From Dromiciops gliroides (lineage: Eukaryota > Chordata > Mammalia > Microbiotheria > Microbiotheriidae): DNA of 64,000 nt. Location of the stretch: assembly GCF_019393635.1 (NCBI RefSeq), contig NC_057865.1:300708885-300772884 (forward strand), written 5' to 3'. The translations under genes were made by a program, and so were the position numbers. The notes beneath the pieces are model-generated. The model was given only the letters and a program-made list of their open reading frames with translations, made no database searches and had not been told where the DNA came from. Shown here in pieces: positions 59,232 to 64,000 of this stretch. Position 1 is the stretch's first letter. The number at the start of each line of letters is the position of its first letter.

Positions 59232-59860
59232 TTTCATTTACTTTTAGTAGAATAGACTTTTCCAGTTTGAAAATACATCTACTACAGAGCCAACAAAAGC
59301 AAGCGCTCCCAAGGGGGATTCTAAGCAACAACCTCTCCCGGCTGCCTCCACTTCCCTCCAAACAGGGCTGTGCCCCCCCACCCGCCCTGGGGGGTGCGGG
59401 AGAGGGGCTACAATGGGTTTGGCAATGACAACAACTGGGGAGGGGGCGCAGGGGCCCCAGAAAGCTCACTGGCCCGGCCCAGCCTGAAGCTGGCCTCAGT
59501 CGGGGCTTCTGCCCAGAAGTTCACATGATAGGATGCATCCGCCTCTGTCTCTCTTTGGTATCTCAGAATCCCTCTCGTGTTCGGCTGTAAGAAGCGAGAC
59601 CCTCTAAGCTGTGTCTACACCGGCCGAGGTCCTGTGCTTTCTGGTGTGTGCAGGAGGACGCATGCCCTCGGCGGGTCACTTTTCTCCTGGCCCTGGGAAG
59701 GCCGATCGCTGGGCAGTTTTCCGAGTCAGCGACTGTCCTGGGCCAGCGTAGACACGGCCCTAATGCGCACTTTACAAAAGTATGCCACAATTAGTAAGTA
59801 AGTCGGGAAATGTGCAAACCAGAATGAAAAGGATGTTACTCTGGAACAAGCCCCCGTGGC
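59210..59860 (-). other. TBC1D22A: 3' untranslated region of the TBC1D22A-like gene
   Basis: This is about 650 bases of unique sequence between the stop codon and the poly(A) signal, read on the minus strand. It contains no SINE or L1 and has a moderate CpG content. The left boundary is set by the ATTAAA at 59226-59231, so the exact cleavage position is uncertain by about 20 bases. No other AATAAA or ATTAAA was seen on the minus strand between the stop and this signal, so a single 3' end is likely. Short open frames here, such as the one at 59563-59790, are chance frames in the UTR. Confidence 0.65.
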
Positions 59861-59989
59861 TCATTTCTTATAGTGATTCGGGGCATCTGCGAAGGCGAAC
59901 TTGAGGCGGTAAGCCTCCGCCAGGAGCACGCTGACCTCCTCGTTTCCCCAGTGGGCCGTGGGCAAGTTCTGGAGGAAGATGAGCAGCTC
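59861..59989 (-). CDS. TBC1D22A: Terminal coding exon of a TBC1D22-type Rab GTPase-activating protein (probably TBC1D22A), 3' part of the gene only
   Basis: Read on the minus strand, the 129 bases give 42 codons and a TGA stop, beginning ELLIFLQNLPTAHW and ending FADAPNHYKK. This matches my memory of the extreme C-terminus of TBC1D22 proteins, which follows the catalytic TBC domain; the catalytic arginine and glutamine fingers lie in upstream exons outside the window. TBC domains stimulate GTP hydrolysis on Rab proteins, and TBC1D22A/B are linked in the literature to Golgi proteins such as ACBD3. The reading frame is open from a good acceptor (cag|GAG, codon phase 0) to the stop, with no frameshift. 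The KFAF and final KK favour TBC1D22A over TBC1D22B, and the gene-poor flank fits the human TBC1D22A locus; both points are inference. The gene must extend to the right beyond 64000, because no other TBC exon was found in 60000-64000. The family call is firmer than the paralogue call. Confidence 0.85.
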   Translation of the reverse strand, partial: ELLIFLQNLPTAHWGNEEVSVLLAEAYRLKFAFADAPNHYKK

Positions 59990-60020
59990 CTGACAAAAAG
60001 AGAGGACACGGCTGTTAAAG
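59990..60020 (-). promoter_or_regulatory. TBC1D22A: Splice acceptor of the terminal TBC1D22A exon
   Basis: On the minus strand the intron ends CCTCTCTTTTTGTCAG, with AG at 59990-59991, directly before the GAG codon. A pyrimidine-rich tract lies at 59992-60006. A plausible branch site, CTTTAAC, is at 60014-60020, about 25 bases upstream of the junction. The order and spacing are normal for a U2-type 3' splice site. Confidence 0.8.
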
Positions 60021-60231
60021 AGGGAATCAGCCCACTCCAACCCAAGGCACGGTCAGTCACCAGGGGCGCTCAGGGAGAGGCGGAGTTTATCCCAATCAGG
60101 GTGCCTGCCCTCAGTGGGCTTCCAGTCTAACAGGAGGAGTAAGGCACAAATGCAGCATGCATGCAAACACGGTGGGTCAGAGAGATACAAAGTGCTGCTG
60201 CTACTGATGGTGGTGGTGGTGGTGGTTGGCT

Positions 60232-60379
60232 TTTTTTTTTTTTTTGCTCAGGACAATGAGCGATTAAGTGACTTGCCCAGGGTCACACAGCTAGTGCCAA
60301 GTATCTGAGGCTGGATTTGAACTCAGGTCCTCCTGAATCCAGGGCTGGTGCTTTATCCACTGTGCCACCTAGCTGCCCC
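60232..60379 (-). repeat. CORE-SINE in the last intron (gene-sense orientation)
   Basis: T-run tail at 60232-60245, body to GCTGCCCC. It has the same orientation as the gene. No clear duplication. Confidence 0.93.
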
Positions 60380-60911
60380 CAGCGGCCGACATTTTGAAAG
60401 CCCTGTATGTCTGCAGAGAAGTTTGCACAAATGATGTCGTTTGTCACCAAAATGGTGGCACTTGGGGCAGACTGCTTCCAGGAAACAGCTTTGTTCTGGG
60501 GCCTGGAAAGGACGGGCAAGACTTGGACAGTCCAAAAAAAAAAAAAAGGCCTATTCCGCCTGGTCTGTGAGGACGAAGCCTGGCAGGAGAGTCCAGGGCC
60601 CTGGCCCCGCTTGCCTGCCACCCTCAGGCAATTCCCTTCCATTGTTAAAAACCTCATATATGAAGCACCCACGGTGTGGGGGGGCAGCAGGGAGGGACAG
60701 AGTTGAGATAAGCCCCATTTCTTATTCACATGGAGCTCATGACAACTGGGAACTGACTGGTCAATATCCCATGGCTGATGTCTCAGACAGGTGTAGACCC
60801 GGGTGGGGCCGGGTGAGGTCAGAGGGAGCAGTGGCTCCTCGGTACTGGGAAGGCTTCAGACCAAGAGAAGCCCCAGAGAGGTTGGCTTATCATTCAGACC
60901 CTGCCTCCAGA

Positions 60912-61395
60912 TCTGATGAACCCCAGTCCCTCCCTCTCTTCCTCTCTATCTGTCCGTCTCCTCTGTCCGTCTCTCTCCCTCTCTGTCTATCTGTCCGTCT
61001 CCTCTGTCCGTCTCTCTCCCTCTCTGTCTATCTGTCCGTCTCCTCTGTCCGTCTCTCTCCCTCTCTGTCTATCTGTCTGTCTCCTCTGTCCGTCTCTCTC
61101 CCTCTCTGTCTCCTCTGTCTCTCTCCCTCTGTCTGTCTGTCTCCTCTGTCTGTATCTCTGTCCCCTCTGTCTCTCGCCCTGTCTCTCTCCCTCTGTCTGT
61201 CTCTCTCCCTCTCTGTGTCTCTCTCTCCCTCTCTGTGTCTCTCTCTCCCTCTGTCTGTCTCCTCTGTCTGTCTCTCTCCCTCTGTCTGTCTCCCTCTCTT
61301 TCTGTCTCTCTCCCTGTCTGTCTCCCTCTGTCTCCTCTTTCTCTGTCTCTGTCTGTCTCTCTCCCTCTGTCTGTCTGTCTCTGTCTCTCTCTCGG
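60912..61395 (+). repeat. CT-rich tract with 41-base minisatellite
   Basis: CTATCTGTC starts recur at 60946, 60987, 61028 and 61069, exactly 41 bases apart; the rest is CTCT/CTGT without fixed period. The 333-codon Ser/Leu frame at 60441-61442 and the Arg/Glu/Thr frames on the other strand come from it. Confidence 0.95.
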
Positions 61396-61434
61396 CTGAT
61401 AACTACGACTCTCTTCATTACCGGGGGTGGAACA

Positions 61435-61560
61435 GTAGCTAGCATGTATACAGTGTTTGCAGGTTGGCACAGCATTTTACAAATCCTGCCTCATTTCATC
61501 CTCACAACCCTGTGAGGCAGGTGCTGTTATTATCTCCATGTGACAGATGTGGAAAGGACA
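61435..61560 (-). repeat. MIR/MON-type SINE, minus
   Basis: TTTCATCCTCACAACCCTG then ATCTCCATGTGACAGATG. Confidence 0.6.
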
Positions 61561-61574
61561 GCGTCTTTCAAACA

Positions 61575-62260
61575 TGCCCCCTTCTCTTCTCTGACCCTGC
61601 CCCACCCTGGAGCAGGCCTGGTCACCTCATACCTGGACTATGGCAACAGCTGCTGGAGTTGAGAGGGGGGGCTGCCTGTCTCAAGTCTCCCCCCTCCATT
61701 CAGCCACCAAAGGGGTTCTCCTAAAACGAAGGCCCGCCCATGTCACTCCCCCAGTCAATCCTCCTCCAGGAGCAAATACAACGGGCTTTGTTTGGCATCC
61801 CAAGCCCTGCCTAGCCCAGCCCTCTCCTCTCTCTCCAGCCTTCTTCCCCTCCTCCGCACACTCCTGGATCCCCTGACCCTGGCCCCGGCTGCTCCACCGC
61901 CCCTCTGTCTCTCAGCTTAAGGGCATCCTCTCCGTCCATCACCCCCCAGGCCTGCAACACTCTCCCCCTGTGCCCCCACTCCTGACCTCCCTGGCTCCCT
62001 CTCAGTGCCTTCTGCAGGAAGCCTTCCCGGCCCCTCGTGTTTCCAGCACCCTCTCCCATTGGCCCCGTCTACAGCTTGTCTGTGCTTCCTTGTCCCCACG
62101 TTGTGCCACCCCACCCCACCCCCACCCCAGTTAGATTGTAAGCTTCTCCAGGTCAGGGACTGTCTTTTGCCTTTTTCTTTTTTTTTTTTTTTTTACTCCC
62201 CAGAGCTTTGCACAGGGCCTGGCTCACAGTAGCCGCTCACAATAAATATCTATTTCCTTA
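61575..62260 (+). mobile_element. L2 LINE 3' end in the intron
   Basis: CACCTCATACCTGGACTATGG, GCCACCAAAGGGGTTCTCC, TAGATTGTAAGCTTCTCC and CACAATAAATATC in L2 order. Opposite to the gene. GC-rich compared with its sister at 34690. Confidence 0.85.
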
Positions 62261-62289
62261 CTGACCATGAGGCCCGTGGGTGAACAGTA

Positions 62290-62860
62290 AGAAATGACTT
62301 CCCAACAGTGAGGGCCGTCAGCCATGGCCAACCGTGCAACTGCATTAGTGGCACCAACACTTCCCAAACCAAGAATGATTCACCCTGTCAAAGCTGGCCT
62401 TCCCAGTGGTTTGCACAGATCACCTAGCACGGCTTGGGTCCCGCTGACTTTCTCTTAAGTCAAACTAGCCTCTGATCCCCAGAGGATGATGGGAAGCAAG
62501 TTAGCTTTTGATGTCAAATGGCAGAGACGTCTGCTAATCAAGACTGAGCAGATAACACGTTTAGTCTGTTTAAAAGACACTCAAGGCAGAAGTTTACAAA
62601 CTACCACAGAGCCAAGATGAATAAATTAATATTGGCAGAGACAAAGGGCTCATTTGCCTACAATTATTATTTTCTTCTGTTAATAGGAAAAGATGAAGCC
62701 AGAAACCAGGAGTCAGTGCACCAACAAGGCCACCAGGTTAATGAGTCTCATTCACTTTTCTGTCTATACCCAGTCTCTGATTTGTACGGCTCAGCTGGAA
62801 AAGTAATGAAGCACAAGACCTACGGAGGGGCCTGAGGAAAAGCATGATGGTGCTCAAGCG
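62290..62860. promoter_or_regulatory. Unique intronic block, candidate conserved element
   Basis: Repeat-free, A/T-rich in parts, with GCTAATCAAGAC, GATAAATTAATATTGG-like and ACAATTATTATTTTC words. The frame at 62617-62835 has no domain match and no matching splice sites that I could fix. Confidence 0.35.
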
Positions 62861-64000
62861 CGGTCATAAAGCTCTCGGACAGGCCTTGGCCAGTGCTGCC
62901 CGGGTTCTGGACACCGAGGATGGCAGTGTGGGCAGGGTAGAGAGAAGCTGGAGGATTTGGCCATTCGCTCTGACTTGGGAACGAGAGAACAAAAGTTCAG
63001 ATCACAGCCAGTGCCTGACCTGATGGAACTCAAACGAGCCCAACTTTAGAATGGACTGGAAGGGGAACAGACAGCTGGCCCTCTGCCCGCTCCCCCTGCT
63101 TGTCCTGGGAGCTCTAAGAACAAATGGGGCAGGACAGCACCCGTCACTGTAATTTTATCAGCCAAGTACAACCACAAGACCACGAAAGGTCTGAGGGTCT
63201 CTGTACTCATCACCCCTGGATGTCGGCAGTCTCATCTGACAAGTGGCTCAGGGAACATTCATCAGCATCCCTCCTGGCTCAGAGAGCCGGGCCCCGAGGC
63301 TGTATTCCAATAAGAAATGTCTGGACTTGTTAAGTGCAAGTGTAGAAGGAATGGGAGAGCAGTGGCTTTAGGGAAAGGCTGACCCAAGGGGAGGGAGTCG
63401 GGGCTGCTGCCACAGCTGCCTGGCCCACCCACGAGAGGAAGCAGAATGCCTTCTGAATCCTGAGGCTGGCGGGGACAATGTCCCAGACCCAGTTAAGTCA
63501 ACTTCCTCCAGCAGATTGGGAGATGACCCAGGGCACAAAGAGAGGAAGGAGCCTCCATTCGGCAAGAGGAGCCTAGAAGTGGGCCAGGCCCCAACTTTGG
63601 CAGGGGCCGAGGCCCATCCCAAGAAGAGGCCAAGGCAGCATATCCGTCCATCCATCCATCCACCACCAATCACCTCTCTGTTTCGGCAGCTCTGCTCCAT
63701 CCTTCCAGTTGTCCCTCGGTTCATGAATCTTTGAGAAGACCCCGACCCTCTGGAGCCAGGGTGGCTGCCGAGATGGGCCTGTCAGCACTGAAGAGCTGCT
63801 TTTCAGGTGGCTCATCCCTCAGCCCCAGATACTGACTCTCCTCTGAAAGGTCAGGCTGGAGAGGGACAGCCAATGGAGCCAGGCAATGCCAGGTACACCT
63901 GGAGCCCAAGGAGCCGGGAGCTCCGGTGCCAGGCTCCTTCCTCAGCTCTCCCTGACCACTCGGTGGGCAAGGCCTCTCCTTTCCATGATTCTCTAGCTCC

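Larger units (their letters stand above)
60021..64000 (-). other. TBC1D22A: Probable last intron of TBC1D22A (partial)
   Basis: This follows from the acceptor at 59990 and the absence of a recognisable upstream TBC exon to the window end. It holds an antisense SINE (60232-60379), a long pyrimidine tract with a 41-base minisatellite (60912-61395), a MIR piece, an L2 3' end (61575-62260) and a unique block (62290-62860). The last 1.1 kb (62870-64000) is GC-rich unique sequence with nothing I can name. I searched for the conserved TBC motifs in the minus frames and saw none. Confidence 0.6.

Noticed and set aside
59861-59989. TBC1D22B instead of TBC1D22A
   Set aside because: The end of the protein (KFAF...KK) and the gene-poor flank fit TBC1D22A better from memory; not excluded without a search.
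60946-61110. CRISPR-like spacing of a 41-base repeat
   Set aside because: Adjoining units without unique spacers, in a eukaryotic low-complexity tract.
60441-61442. 333-codon open frame
   Set aside because: Most of it is the CT-rich minisatellite read as Ser/Leu; its start lies in intron next to a SINE. No domain.

Overview
This window is vertebrate nuclear DNA, and the repeat content points to a marsupial. The main evidence is about 20 copies of a MIR-like, tRNA-headed SINE that starts with a GGGGCAGCTAGGTGGCRCAGTG-type head and ends in the CORE tail (ACTAGCTGTGTGACCCTGGG). I know this family as abundant in marsupials (SINE-1/WSINE type). The L1 5' and 3' ends are also of the kind I know from opossum and devil genomes. 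I cannot name the species. There are no bacterial genes, operons or CRISPR arrays.

Only one host protein-coding feature can be supported: the last coding exon of a TBC1D22-type Rab-GAP gene, most likely TBC1D22A, on the minus strand. Its stop codon is at 59861-59863 and its splice acceptor at 59990. A 3' UTR of about 650 bases runs left to an ATTAAA signal at 59226-59231 with a GT-rich downstream element. The stretch from 59990 to 64000 is therefore probably the last intron. Everything left of about 59200 lies downstream of the gene and reads as a gene-poor intergenic region.

The intergenic part is a stack of repeats. Two long L1 copies (17199-22449 and 39328-44904) keep both ends and parts of ORF1 and ORF2 but lack the reverse-transcriptase core. 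The second sits inside an older SINE, is flanked by a 17-base target-site duplication, and was later hit by a solo LTR and five SINEs. Two solo LTRs have well-defined ends: 23600-24130 (4-base duplication, CpG-rich, two internal tandem duplications) and 40319-40883 (5-base duplication, 7-base terminal inverted repeats). Other material includes truncated L1 ends, an antisense L1 piece ending just after an internal AATAAA, L2 and CR1/L3-like fragments, a large ancient dispersed repeat (5920-7160 and about 52780-57100), many MIR pieces, a hAT-like MITE and many microsatellites, several of which grew from SINE tails.

Between the repeats are unique, motif-dense blocks that look like conserved regulatory DNA: 10560-11060, 22480-22960, 26340-26640, 30600-30780, 47385-47560 with 47795-47960, 51690-52250 and 62290-62860. 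They are candidate enhancers only, because conservation cannot be tested here. I found no convincing new gene system. The most useful observations are the terminal exon, the dated nest of insertions, the LTR with duplicated enhancer-like units and the candidate regulatory blocks.
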